Source: Gonocerus acuteangulatus (Eukaryota > Arthropoda > Insecta > Hemiptera > Coreidae). From it: DNA of 64,000 nt. Where the stretch lies: contig OX328125.1 in the NCBI GenBank assembly GCA_946811695.1, forward strand, positions 41,687,153 to 41,751,152. Direction: 5' to 3'. Positions 1 to 11,197 of this stretch are shown here, in pieces. A program made the position numbers and the translations under genes. The stretch's first letter is position 1; every line of letters starts with the position of its first letter. Under the pieces are notes generated by a model. That model was not told where the DNA came from. It made no database searches and saw only the letters and a program-made list of their open reading frames with translations.

Positions 1-115
1 TTGCAAGGTAAGCGCTTTTTTTCACACCTGTTGACTGGACTACTGGTATTTTTCTAACAGCTTTCATCAAAATCGACCCAGAATCGGAAGCTCTAATTAA
101 ATTTGTCGAAATTCA

Positions 116-160
116 AGAAAAAAATCCAACTCGCAGGAACTGCGTCATCTTAACATATTT
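116..160 (-). repeat. Helentron 3'-end relict
   Basis: The stretch carries the inverted form of the family's 3' terminus: the palindrome CGCAGGAACTGCG followed by TCATCTTA, next to an A run (Ts on the element strand). The usual GCGCGGTTCC motif has decayed. Sequence to about 340 still resembles the interior (a CACTTACCACGATT-like motif before CAACGGTTTTC), so an old, truncated copy probably extends through this area. Confidence 0.55.
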
Positions 161-410
161 TCACATAATGCTGATATCTAGTTTGATTTGGAAAGCTTAT
201 AATGAACGACACCAATACTTTAGAAAATTAATGCACCTGTTATTTAGATTAAGCATTGTTTAGGAAATTTATGACTTTAATTATTTTTGAATGATTACTT
301 TCCACTTACCACGATTAGGCAACGGTTTTCAACTACAAAACATATTGTACTCGTTTACTTAAGAAAATATATGAACAGCGCGATCCGTTATATCAGGTAT
401 TGTTATAAAT

Positions 411-413
<3 letters not shown>

Positions 414-459
<46 letters not shown>

Positions 460-630
460 GGCGCATCTACATCTTGGCCATTAGCGCCGGGCTATCTACA
501 GGTTGCCACCCTTTTCTAATGCCAACAGCACGTGGTTGGTCACCCATTCAGGTACTGACCACGCCCGACGTTGCTTAACTTCGGTGGTCTATGGGAACCG
601 GTGCATTCAACGTGGCTATGGCCGTTCGCC
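414..630 (-). mobile_element. 5S rRNA-derived SINE, full length
   Basis: Read on the minus strand, the element begins with a sequence matching animal 5S rRNA (start near GGCCATAGCCACGTTGAA, then the CACCGAAGTTAAGCAACGTCGGGC-type core). It continues through a non-5S centre (GGTGGCAACCTGTAGATAGCCCG-like), a tail ending GATGCGCCGT, and a long poly-A (poly-T on plus). A direct repeat TATAAATGGA at 404-413 and 631-640 is a clear target-site duplication, so both ends are defined. The 5S part carries the internal pol III promoter region, making this a SINE3-type element moved by a LINE. Confidence 0.92.
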
Positions 631-640
631 TATAAATGGA

Positions 641-751
641 ATTGACAGTAGTTTTATATCCTAGAGATTAAATTTTTCTCAAGTTAAAGATTCGAAAAAT
701 ATGTCATTGAATTTTATATTTTAATAAACTATTGTATATTCTATTTTTTTT

Positions 752-807
<56 letters not shown>

Positions 808-1774
808 AACTATTTTATATAGTTTATTATTACATTAAATTTATTTTGTATGTTAGAGTTAATTTTATATATTTCGAATACTTCATTTAAACCTATTTGT
901 TTTTTTTTTACATTGAAATTAAATTTTCACTAAGTATGCCAGCAAATCAGCTTGCTTATAAATAAGTATGTTGGATTATTTTGCAATGTAGGTATTACTT
1001 AATTTATGATCTTTTTGATTTTCTGACCTTTAGTGTATTCCATTCAAAATAAATTAAAGCGAAGGGGGCCAATGTTTAATTATTAAAAAAAAAAACGGTC
1101 TAGAGCAATAATATTTGTCCTACTATCTATGGCTTATCAAAATAGCACTAATCAATGTAAACATTGCTATAGATAGCGAAGGCGAGCTATGACGTAGTAG
1201 AAACCCTCGCAACATTTCGGTAAACACAATACTATTCATGGAGTCTCATAGATAACGAGGCTTATCTATCATAAACATACTTTTTTTTTTGTTGTTGTTT
1301 TTTAGGACGAAAAAAGTTATCGTAAACGACTAAAAATATCTTACCGCCCAAAAATAAAATCAAGGCAACGTTTAGCAACACCCGATTGAGGCCACTAATG
1401 AAATAGAGTTTAAATATGAATGGAAGAGAGATGGTGAAGACAATACGGAGGAACATTGAAAGGTTAGAAATTGGTGGGGACTTCGCCCCCACCAAACTCG
1501 AAACTAAGTTCCCGGCAACAGAGCTTTTAAGTCCCTTCGAGGTGGAAGATTTTGGGCAGTTTATCAATGGAGCTCGTTTAAGTTGTAACTTAATAAAGCA
1601 GCTCCAAAGCACACTTCTTGAATGCAGTTAAACACTTTTAATGAGGTTTAAATTGTGCGAAGGAAACTTCCCCAAACTCGCGGCCCTTGACGAAGTTATA
1701 AAGCATGAAAAAGAAATCAGGTAAAGAGAAAACATAGTAAGAATGATTACACACAAAAGTTAAGGCTTAGATAT
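641..1774. other. Mostly unassigned AT-rich DNA with a TA microsatellite
   Basis: A (TA)n tract lies at 753-805. The rest is AT-rich sequence with no gene I recognise, apart from the open frame described at 1416-1631. Confidence 0.6.
1416..1631 (+). CDS. Unrecognised 71-codon open frame, possibly decayed coding DNA
   Basis: This frame is less AT-rich than its surroundings and encodes a mixed polar/hydrophobic peptide containing IERLEIGGDFAP and SPFEVEDFGQFINGARLS. That composition looks more protein-like than the Lys/Phe/Ile-rich chance frames nearby. After the stop the same strand continues with plausible residues (FPKLAALDEVIKHEKEI). There are no visible splice sites or neighbours to support a gene. 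It may be a transposon coding remnant; a remote likeness to arthropod DUF4806-type domains is only an impression. Function unknown. Confidence 0.2.
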   Translation: MNGREMVKTIRRNIERLEIGGDFAPTKLETKFPATELLSPFEVEDFGQFINGARLSCNLIKQLQSTLLECS

Positions 1775-1916
1775 AAACTTATATAACTTCTTCCGCTAAT
1801 TCATTTTAGCATAAATATGCTTTAGCGATAACTAAACTGAAAAAAAAAACGCTACAAAAAAGTGTTACAAAAAAAGTGTCCGCTGGGGTTCGCGCATGCG
1901 CAGTGGTCATGTACGA
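1775..1916 (+). repeat. Dispersed repeat with GCGCATGCGC box, copy 1
   Basis: This repeat recurs inverted at 47755-47890. Shared motifs in order are TTTTAGCATAAATATGCTTT, AGCGAT, an A-rich stretch with AAAAAAGTGT, GTTCGCGCATGCGCAGT and CATG. The CGCATGCG palindrome is preserved in both copies. Probably part of an unnamed transposon family. Confidence 0.7.
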
Positions 1917-3325
1917 AAAAGAAAACTGTATGTTATACAGTATATTACATAGGTTTGTCGGGTGGACCTAAAGCATATTTACTTTCCTGAATTTGAGCAG
2001 AAGGCTCTGAACAAAATGCCAATTAATTTATTGTTATTTGGATAAAAATACATTTTATCAAGAGATTGTAGGTCTCCTAAATACATACATAAAAATACAT
2101 CAACAATCAATAAAACTAGGCAACGAGAGTTTACTGGATCGAAACCTGCATATTCGAAATTTCATACAAAATGTTTATCTGTCTTATCGAAAATTCGATA
2201 GCTTTCGAATAGTTATTGCAATTACACCACCATTTTCGAGATATTAAAGAACGTATATTAAAAATCAAAAATGTTGGTTACCAATGTGTTTTAAAACGCG
2301 GAAAGTTTTAATCGGGACACACGTATTGCGTCCTATGACCGACTTGAGAAGCGGGTTGCCTCCGTATGGACGGAGGGAGGAAACATAGAATAGCAAGAAT
2401 AGAATAAAGTATTAGTGGAGTATAATTGATTCCGCAGTGTATTCTTCTGAAATATTCTGTAGAGAATATTAAACCGTATATCTAAAACGTGATACTACAT
2501 TAAAGTACAAAGAAAACTAATGCTAAATATGAAGGACAGATGGATCGTCAATCCGTTGCAATTTTATTCGATATTTAAGTGCTCCTCGGAGCAGAGTGTA
2601 CTCTACTGCATAAATAGCTACAAACTACGGAATTTATACTTGTACAATACGGCTAGAGTTGTATTTATACATTGATTTACTCCGAGTCCTTCCTTTCTCA
2701 GCCGCCTAATCTACGTGCAAATTGAAGGGAGCGCCGTAAGGGATTGCAGAAAATAACTGTTATTACAGTAGCGGTCAGGATATGAATCATAGATGGCTAC
2801 GAAGATACTAATTTATTTGACAATGTTTTCGCAGCTGAGGCGGTTAAACATTCCCCGTTTTATAGGGGAAGCTAAGTAGGTTCTTTGAGTTAGTTAATTG
2901 AATGAAGATGAATCAGAGATTTGGAAAGACTGTCTTCGATCCCGATCAGATTTAGATAGAACCCTACTGAAAACCAGCTTCATTCTTAAAAGAAACCCTG
3001 ACGAATTCTGCAGAATTGGGAAACATCGACGCGGCCATATTCAAAAAACCTCAAAACATTAAGTTGAGGTTTAAATGGTGTCATATAGACTGGTTGGTTT
3101 CAAGTACACGATTATGTTTTTCTGTAAACGCTCCCGTCACAGATTAAGTCGTGTTACAGACTTGCCACGACGCGTCGCGACGGTACGCTCTGTTCTGTTG
3201 TAAGATGTGAATAAGTAATTCGTGAGCGGCCTATACCTGAGCGACAAATAACTAATTCTCTTATTTCATCTTTTTCCCTTGAGATCCATTCACGTACTGT
3301 ATTTTTCCAGGCAACGAATGCTTAA
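1917..3325. other. Unassigned AT-rich DNA, one hairpin relict
   Basis: No gene, RNA or complete transposon was recognised. The only structure I can name is the Helentron-like hairpin at 2347-2392. Confidence 0.5.
2347..2392 (-). repeat. Relict of the Helentron 5'-end hairpin
   Basis: On the minus strand this reads TTTCCTCCCTCCG, a short loop, then CGGAGGCAACCCGCTT. It matches the arrangement of the Helentron 5' hairpin (CCTCCCT, loop with CATA, AGGGAGG, CCCGCTTAT) seen at 35914. No other element sequence was traced, so this is a small relict or a related terminus. Confidence 0.4.
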
Positions 3326-3752
3326 AAACATCTATAGGTGGAAATTTTTGAAACACAATTTTTGACTTCGTAACTTTGTTAAGGCTGTATAGGAGGTGAA
3401 AATATCAAATGCCCTCGCCCGTAGCTTTTGTGCCGGGGGGGGGGGGGGGGAGGGGGGGTTTAGAAGGTCCCATTTTTCGGGTTTTCACTTATATCTCGGA
3501 AAACCTGCGTCCTAACGACATGACTATTCTATAACAAATGAAAGCTGATTAAATTTCCTACAAGTTATATTGAATAACGTTTTTCGAGATATCTTTAGTT
3601 TTCGAAATATCCGCTCTTGAATGTCTGTAATTTTGGGAAAAAACACACTTTTTGCTCTTTTTGACCGGATAACTCTTTAATGATAAACCCAAAAAATAAA
3701 TGCCGTTTAAAGGGTTGTAGAGGATTACATTTCCTTCAAGAATATATATAAC

Positions 3753-4059
3753 GTTACTATTTTATGTATTTTCTTTCAAACATGAAAACAGTTTATATAT
3801 CTGGCGACAACTGTCGACCAATGAACCTTTCAATTCTCACCATTTCCAGTCAATGTTTTGTCAAAAATATACTCCATTATGTAAATATATTGAGTACTGG
3901 ACGTATAAATAGCACAAAATATATAATTTTGGGCCCACTGACCAGTTATTCCCACTCAATTAGATAAGATCTTGTCCATTATATTGGCAATGGTTTTGCT
4001 AAGACCATGTGAGTGCGTATATAACGTTTGAAAGAAATTACATAAAATAGTAAAGTAAT
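3753..4059. mobile_element. MITE-like element inserted in the foldback left arm
   Basis: Terminal inverted repeats of about 30 bases bound a 0.3-kb unit: TTACTATTTTATGTA then TTTCTTTCAAAC at the left, and its reverse complement at 4026-4059. It lies where the foldback left arm departs from the right arm. The superfamily and target duplication are not clear. Confidence 0.6.
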
Positions 4060-4062
4060 CTA

Positions 4063-4097
4063 GGCGCACGGTAGTGCGCCAGGCCAAGTTCCGGCCT
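4063..4097. repeat. Two adjacent perfect hairpins
   Basis: GGCGCAC-GGTA-GTGCGCC (7-bp stem) is followed directly by AGGCC-AAGTTCC-GGCCT (5-bp stem). Strong back-to-back GC hairpins in AT-rich DNA suggest a transposon terminus, perhaps of the Helitron-like material that follows. Confidence 0.5.
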
Positions 4098-4274
4098 AAG
4101 CATACTGTGTGTATATTACAGGCGGTCTTAGAGCCGATTTTTACCCTCTCATAACTTTCAACCAGGTAAAAATAAAGTTATGAAATTTTACACAGGTATG
4201 AGATGTGAGTAAAACTGGAAATTTTCATAATTCTACATCGAATAGGTTCTAAAATATAATCGATCGAAAATCGG

Positions 4275-4805
4275 GATTTATAGGACTCACTCACTCACTG
4301 ACTCATCAAAATTATTAGGCACTTCCCATGATGCTAGAGACTTGAAATTTTGCATGAAGATAGATATGAAGAAGTTATTAAAGGAAAAAATCGAAAAATC
4401 GCGAAAAGTTGTGTTTGACTCCATTTCCGGGGTGGGGGCGTGCCAGTTTTGTACTTCCTTCGGAAACCCATCATTCCGTCCGAAACCCATGATGTGGGGT
4501 ATCAAATAAATTGTCTCGGTATGAAGAACCTATATTTGATGTTTTAAGAAAAAATTAGACGCACATAGGCTCGGTAAAAATCGTATACCAGCTGTCTGTC
4601 TGTAGGTTTGTTCCTCTTACAAATCCGTACCGTTTGATCGATTTTGACCAAACTTGGGACACAGATGGGTCTTGATACGGGGAGAATCATAGGCTGGGTT
4701 AAATTGTCTATCAGCTGTCTGTCTACCTGTTTGTTCCTTATACAAATACACACCGTTTGACCGATTTTGACAAAATTTGACACACATGTCGGTCTTTATC
4801 AAAAG
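4275..4805 (+). repeat. Helitron-like interior fragment with short tandem units
   Basis: It opens with CACTCACTCACTGACTCATC and a GAAATTTTGCATG motif, both also found just inside the Helitrons at 14003 and 25149. Two diverged units of about 130 bases follow, each with a GTTTGTTCCT, ACAAATCC, CGATTTTGACCAAACTTGG and TCTTGATACGGGGAG series. The same units recur at 34703-34930. Confidence 0.6.
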
Positions 4806-6163
4806 TGTGGTCTTTATAAAACTTGGGATAAGGTTCCTGTGTTTTACAGTGTAATAGTTTAGTTAAGAGAGCAATCAATTTGTCCTCTAGAGTAATGTCA
4901 TCTGGAAGAGCTTCTAACTTTTCTAGTCCAGTGATTAGATGTATGTAGGTTGATTATTGGTATCAAATATCAAGCAGTAAGGAGAACTTTATGCAGAATC
5001 CAAAGACCCTGGTTTTATATGAAGTACAAAAGCCAGTAGGTATGCGGCAACTAAATTCTATTTAATACTTAGAAAAAAGTAATAAGATCCCCCAAAAAAC
5101 ATATATGTGAAATAGAGGCCAAGTTCCTGCCCCCACAAAGAAATACTCCCTTCCTCGAAAATATCCCCTCCTAAAACCCCCCAAAAACGCCTTACCATTC
5201 TACACTCCAAAAAAGTAGTATGAGTTGGTGTATTAATTCAACCAAAAATATTGGCCAATACAAGAGATGATACAAGAAAGAAATGTCCAAGTTCATTACT
5301 TAGAAGACCTCATAGTTACTTACTAAGAACAGTAAAGACACTTCAACTGACCTTTGAAAACAACAATAAAAATACTTATCCAGTTACTAAAACATCACTT
5401 TCCTCAACCAGGTATATTCTTAAACTTGGCAATGTTTAGTTTTTTCCTAAAGATAATTTCGGCACAAAAAAAAAACATTGCCAAGTTTAAGAATATACCT
5501 GGTTGAGGAAAGTGATATTTTAGTAACTGGATATAAGTATTTTTATTGTTGTTTTTAAAGGTCAGTTGAAGTGTCTTTACTGTTCTTAGTAAGTAACTAT
5601 GAGGTCTTCTAAGTAATGAACTTGGACATTTCTTTCTTGTATCATCTCTTGTATTGGCCAATATTTTTGGTTGAATTAATACACCAACTCATACTATTTT
5701 TTTGGAGTGTAGAATGGTAAGGCGTTTTTGGGGGGTTTTAGGAGGGGATATTTTTGAGGAAGGGAGTATTTCTTTGTGGGGGCAGGAACTTGGCCTCTAT
5801 TTCACATATATGTTTTTTTGGGGATATATACTATTAAAGCGAATGGAATGCTCTACAACCCTATAGCCGACATTTATTTTTTGGGTTTTGGGGAAAAAAT
5901 ATGCGGAAAAAGTGTTTTCCCCAAAGGGACAGATTTGTAGGAAATTTAATCAGCTTTCATTTGTTATAGAATAGTCATGTCGCTAGGACGCAGGGTTTCC
6001 GAGATATAAATGAAAACCTGAAAATGGGACCTTCTAAACCCCCTCCCCCCCCCCCGGGCACAAAGTCTACAGGCGAGGACTTTTGATATGTTCACCTCCT
6101 ATCCCAGCCCAAACAAAGTTACAAAGTCAAAAATTTTGTTCCAAACATTTCCATCTATAACTG

Positions 6164-6382
6164 TTGGTTGACTGGACTGTGAATATTGTTGGGATTTTCG
6201 TGTGATCCCAAAGAAGGCAAAAGGTCAATTAATAAAAAAATATCAAAAAGCAACACATCTTCATTTGCTCAACTAATCATGATTGACATGGCTTTTGTAG
6301 CAGAAAGGGTCCTTTCTTGAGGTAGGAATTTTCGTTTTATTAAGGTGAAGGATTTCTTTTCATAACATCATTGTGGAATAGG
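6164..6382. other. No recognised feature
   Basis: Short AT-rich spacer between the foldback and a tRNA-like SINE. Nothing identifiable. Confidence 0.5.
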
Positions 6383-6497
6383 GCATTCTTTCAACGGGCC
6401 CATAGATTAAAGAACTACACCTGACGCAGACGGGACTCGAACCCTTATCTCCTGCAAGAGAACTCTTGGCGTTAGTCACTAGACGACGAGCAGACCC
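6383..6497 (-). mobile_element. tRNA-derived SINE fragment
   Basis: On the minus strand it reads TGGGTCTGCTCGTCGTCTAG, with an A-box-like region, then a B box GGGTTCGAGTCCC. The body ends in GGGCCCGTTGAAAGAATG. The head resembles a tRNA with a TCGTCTAGTGACTA arm; the tail is unlike the other SINEs here, although a similar TTCTTCAACGGGTCC motif occurs near 40020. No target duplication was found. Confidence 0.6.
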
Positions 6498-8409
6498 AAG
6501 GTAGGAAGTATACAGAGAATAGATTTATCTTTTGAAGAAAAATCCAATCTACTTGAAACTAGTAGAGGAAATAAAGATGTGTTATTTGTACATGTGTTTT
6601 TATTAATTGACCTTGTTGGCTGGTGTTGACGTTTCGGGCCACAACAAACATTGATAAAATGAGTGATATCTTACACTGAAATGAACTTCCAAAAGCCTTT
6701 ACGCCCAGGTGATTTCGCCATCCATAGGTGAATGTATACAATTCAAAAGCTTACTAAATTTCCTACAAAAAGATAGCGTGACTTCCAGTTGCTTTCATTC
6801 CTTTGAACTGTTTTGCGCAATTTTTTGATCAGATTTTAAATGGTTTTTATTTTAATAAATATCCATTCAGCAGTACAAGACAAGTAAATAAGAATCATGT
6901 TTGTAATAGAGTTTTTTTTAATCATGAGCAAAACTCAAGAAGGTGGACTAGCTCATTGGGTAATGCAAGTTTCTCATGCCTTGAGGTGTCTAAAACCTAG
7001 CTTTTCTTCTACATATCATCGAATTAATTATTTGTATTTTTCATGAATTATCAAGTCTGTCTGAATTATTCGAAGCATTCCAAATGACACTTGAGATAAC
7101 AATGGAAGCGTGCTAAACTGGCGTTTTATTGTATTTATTCACTTTCTTTCTCTCGTATTTATTCATTTTTGTCTGTTAATTATGTAATTTTGCATAATTA
7201 ATTTTTGTATGTCTTATTTTTTATTCTTGTGTGCTCACTAAAATGGATTTACTATTGAATATGTATCAAATCAACTAATTATGGAAGCGATATGACGAAA
7301 TATGAACGTTAAAAAACCTATGCCATTTATAATGAAAACAACATAGCAGCAACTACCGAACATGAGGTTGAATAACAACACAAGCTATAGCCATTAAAAA
7401 AAAAAAACATTGCTGGGAAACTAGAACGTGATGGAATGTTTTGAGTAGTTGTTACGATTTGAGGCTGCAAAAATCTATGGGAAACTTCTAAAGAATATCA
7501 GTAGTTTTTTTGGTCACACTAAATGGGAGTAAAGGGTTGTTTGTGTCCGGAGTAAACTCTCTCTCTGAAGATGGACCTATTTTTCTGATTAAACAACTCG
7601 TCTAATGATTTATCTTAGAAAGGCAGTTTCATAGTGAAAAAAAAAACGTTTTGACAACTGTCGTATATATATCAATAAAGATTTGAAACCATTTTCAAAA
7701 TGAATTAATAACTGCAACATGAATAGGTAAATTCCTTCGGAAAGTGGTAAAACATAAAGAACATGAAGTTAATTTGCATGCCATTGATACGTCGATGCCT
7801 CCAAGTTAGAGAGGAGATAATGTAAGAGATACACAACTCTAGATGAACTATATCAAGGTTGGAATGGAAACACTTCATTAAGAATAGAAAAGCCACTTAG
7901 AGCTTCTAGGCGTTTTACAGTTGGGAATCTCATTAAACTCGCAACTACTTCAACAATTCCTCCTCGTAAATGGACTGAAGACACTCTTCAAGTGTACTGA
8001 GTTTCTTTCATCAAGATCTACATTGCTGTAGTATTAGTTACACCACTGACTTGAACGATAATTTTAGCTATCGCTTTTTGAGAGAGTTTGCATTTGACCT
8101 GATGATTCAACCCGCGTAGATAAGAAATGATACCATAGTTCGCGGAAATCCGATCTTGTATGTGTTCGTTTCCGCTCTAAAATCTATAAACATGGTCCGA
8201 TTTGCACTGAATTTCGCGCAAAAATAATTCATTTAAAACAAAAAATCAAGTTCGCTATCAGAATCTGCCAAAATTCATAGTGCTTTTGGTTTTAAGATAA
8301 TAGGCTTCCAAATGCATTCCTTATTGAAGTAGTTAGCACCGACGAGAATATGTGCTAAAGATTATATTGGAGAGCGAGTTGACATTCGTCTTTTAGCTTT
8401 GTAGAGTGT
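6498..8409. other. Unassigned AT-rich DNA
   Basis: Small chance frames only. No recognised coding, RNA or transposon signature. Confidence 0.5.
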
Positions 8410-9780
8410 GAAAAAGCCTTGGATTGTAGATAAGGGCCCATTACCACTCCCCTTTACGAGACAGATAGCAAGCAGTGATAGAAACGCCGGAGAGGCCGTA
8501 GTAAATACAAACACTACCATATACTTCAGCTTCAAAGGCCATCAAACTAGCTACCTCTCGATCAGAATGGAGTGTTCAAAAAGAACTACCACCTCTCCTT
8601 TACAATAGATTGTTCATTTACAGCAGATTTTAATTTTCTACTTGTCTACCAGTTTGCTCGAATCTATTGAAAACCTTCCTTCATTAAGAAGCTTCGAATG
8701 CCCTGATAGAAACGCCAGGGACAACAAAACTAGCATTTACTTCCACATCAAGGGTAACAAAACCAGCTAGCTCTCGATCAAGATTGAGTGCTCAAATAGA
8801 ACTAATATCTCTCATATTACACAGGAGGAATTGATGTAACAGTTCTTCTCAGAGACAGGCGAAGCAGTTTTTGCTTTTCGTAGGCAGGATAAGAACGGAG
8901 CCTCTTCTTAATTTGTGCAGGCCTAAGGTAAGAATAATAACTCCTTAAAGGACACTGCAGACAGCATCGGCATCTTTATTCCATAGGGCTGACCAAGAAA
9001 CATGACGCTGACTATGCCAAGAGGATCAAGAGACTCCATACCATATTATATGAAGAGCGCTTGCTATACCATATATGTCCAGAGCGCTTGCAGCTAAGAG
9101 ATATCTGATTTTCTGTGTAGACGTCATCGATGATCCAAGGAGAATAATTGAATTGAACCTTAATACTCTCTTAAGGTTCGTTGATGATACGGGTCTGATA
9201 TTATAACAGTCCGGCATGTCGTGTGGCACAACACGGCATCGGTACTGTTTATCCGGGTCGATCCGGGCACCCGTTTTTAATCATAATTCTAAATCTAAGG
9301 CCCCGGTAAATACAAAGCGAAGCAACTCTTTCCGGTCAATTCCCACAGAATGAGCTAGACCTCGATGAAGATGGAGTATTCAAGAACCTCCATCTCTCCT
9401 TTATTAATATTTTCTTCATATCCAGCTGTTTTCATTACTTTCTTATTTACCTAGTTGTCTGAATCTAGCTTCAGAAGCTTCAATAAACAGGCCAGTTCAA
9501 AGTGCTCAAAACCAGTTAGCTCTCAAACAAGATGGAGAGTTCAAAAATAAATACTATCTCTATTCACTAATAGCTTCTTCATTATCAGCTTATTTTCATT
9601 ACCTTTGTAACTACCTATTTCCTATATTGAAATTTCCCTCCCATTATAAAGTTTTGATATACACTGTCGTGTGACCGTTAAATTCAAACACACCCATTTA
9701 CTCCCGCCATGAAACCAGCTAGCCCTTAGTGAAGACGAAGTGTTCAAGAACACCCATCAGCAGATTCCTACATTACAAAA
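8410..9780 (+). repeat. Degenerate tandem block, about four to five units
   Basis: A recurring order of motifs is visible: GAAACGCC, AAATACAAACAC, TTACTTCC or CTTCAGC, AAACTAGCTA or AACCAGCTAG, TCTCGATCA, GATGGAGTGTTCAA, ACCTCTCCTTTA, TTCATTTACAGC, CTATTTG-like, then GAAGCTTC. It starts near 8455, 8690, 9300, 9470 and 9660, with about 0.9-9.25 kb filled by less related DNA. The units are strongly diverged, so the array is old. The open frame at 8408-8608 is part of a unit and not convincing as a gene. Confidence 0.6.
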
Positions 9781-11016
9781 TCGGTCCATTTGAAGTGGGA
9801 GCTTGCTGTAAACTCTCTGTTTAAATTAAACCATGGCAGCTGCACATTTCGTTTTCCCTCAACGAAAGTCGATGTTACGTCAATACTAACCTTGTCTACA
9901 AACGATAAATATTCTGAAAACCAGAAAACGGAGGTGTGCCAGAGTGAGAATTTATCTGAACGATTATTATATATGTATATATTTTCGGCGCGTCTACATC
10001 AAGAAAATTAGTGCCCTGGAAGCTTATATCATCTCCGGCTGGTGGAATGGGGAAGGGGTGGATGGTTTAGGAGACACTAAAGTTCATTCTACGAATCCAT
10101 CCTTATAAGTAAGGTATTTAGATGACAAGTGAAGGTACCTATGGCTCGTTGTCCGTTATCATTTGGTTATAATGTTCACCCAAACTCCGAAGAAGCTTCA
10201 TTTATATACACACAAAAAAAAATGGCGAGTTAGTTTATAAGGCAATTCGAGAATTCGAAGTTTATATCTCCGATCCCTGAGAAGAAATGATAATGGGCAT
10301 CTTCTGGTCGAGAGTTTTACTCTTGTTGCCACCAAAATCTCTAAAAACAATGAGAGTTGAAGTGAGGAAAATCAGTAAGAGATATTATTAGGAGTGGGAG
10401 AGGTGGTTCAGTTTATCTAGAAGCCCTACTCTCAATGTGCCACAAAGAGCAAAACGTTTAATGTTTATTGTAAAGCGTGAGAGAATACTTCAAACGAGGG
10501 GTAATGAATGGCTATTAAGTAAGCAGCTGGCAACTGTGATGAAGGAGTCATTACTTGACCAAGAATTAGACATTCTTATTTAAAACAACTCTTTCCTAAT
10601 GACAAAAAAATGTTAGTCCGTTATGTCAAACATGCAACAGAACACTGACTATTAAATACTCACGAACAGAATGCAAAACGAGAGACTATTTACATATTCT
10701 ACATGACACGTTTCAACTATTATATGTACCTTTCAACGTTGTAATGTAATACCCATCTGCACAAAATATTACAGAACTAACTGTAAAGCTAGTATGTATA
10801 TAAGTGTGATAGTCAATTCATGTTTTTCTGTGGTTGTGTTTTATATATTTGTGTGCGTTTGTCCTTTTTATCACGTACGCATGCGAATATAGAACATAAA
10901 ACCTTAGCAATTCCGTTACATTTAAATTCCCCCCTACATATAATACTGATTTTTACCTAATAAAATATTAGCGTACTATAATATAATATCGTAATATTTT
11001 TATTATTTCTCTTAGC
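9781..11016. other. Unassigned AT-rich DNA
   Basis: A 73-codon frame at 9790-10011 lacks any family signature. No repeat or RNA gene recognised. Confidence 0.5.
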
Positions 11017-11197
11017 GGATGGCTTTAAGTGTTTAGGCGTGAGCAAACCTAGGGTCGTATGTTCGATTTCCGACTTTTCCTAAGAAAAAATCAAAAGGCA
11101 TCGCCCTATCCTGGCTAGAAAATAGTGGTAACCTGTAGATAACCCGTCCTAAAATCTTTCTTATATGTTAGTGGACGTTACAATTTAAAGACATAAT
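11017..11197 (+). mobile_element. tRNA-derived SINE (GGACGTTAAAATTTAAA-tail family)
   Basis: A tRNA-like head (TGGCTTTAAGTGTTTAGGCG, then B-box-like TGTTCGATTTCC) is followed by CATCGCCCTATCCTGGCTAG, the core GGTAACCTGTAGATAACCCG, and a tail CCTAAAATCTTTCTTATATG, GTGGACGTTACAATTTAAA. This is the clearest head-to-tail plus-strand copy of the family. Confidence 0.75.

Larger units (their letters stand above)
3326..6163. mobile_element. Large foldback element (inverted arms about 0.7 kb)
   Basis: Segments 3326-3750 and 5088-5438 are matched in reverse complement by 5473-6163, leaving a loop of about 35 bases. Both arms carry a poly-G/poly-C run beside the shared TTTAGAAGGTCCCATTTT motif (left near 3435-3470, right near 6020-6060). 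The left arm is interrupted by about 1.3 kb of other repeats at 3751-5087, which the right arm lacks. No transposase frame is present, so this is a non-autonomous foldback. Short frames in the inner arms (for example those encoding MANTRDDTRKK) occur in both orientations because of the inversion and are not genes. Confidence 0.85.

Noticed and set aside
414..630. Genuine 5S rRNA gene
   Set aside because: The 5S-like part is fused to a non-5S body with poly-A tail and target duplications, so it is a SINE head.
5251..5661. Opposed frames both encoding a peptide starting MANTRDDTRKK
   Set aside because: They are the two arms of the foldback inverted repeat read in opposite directions, so the identity is a consequence of the palindrome and not a duplicated gene.
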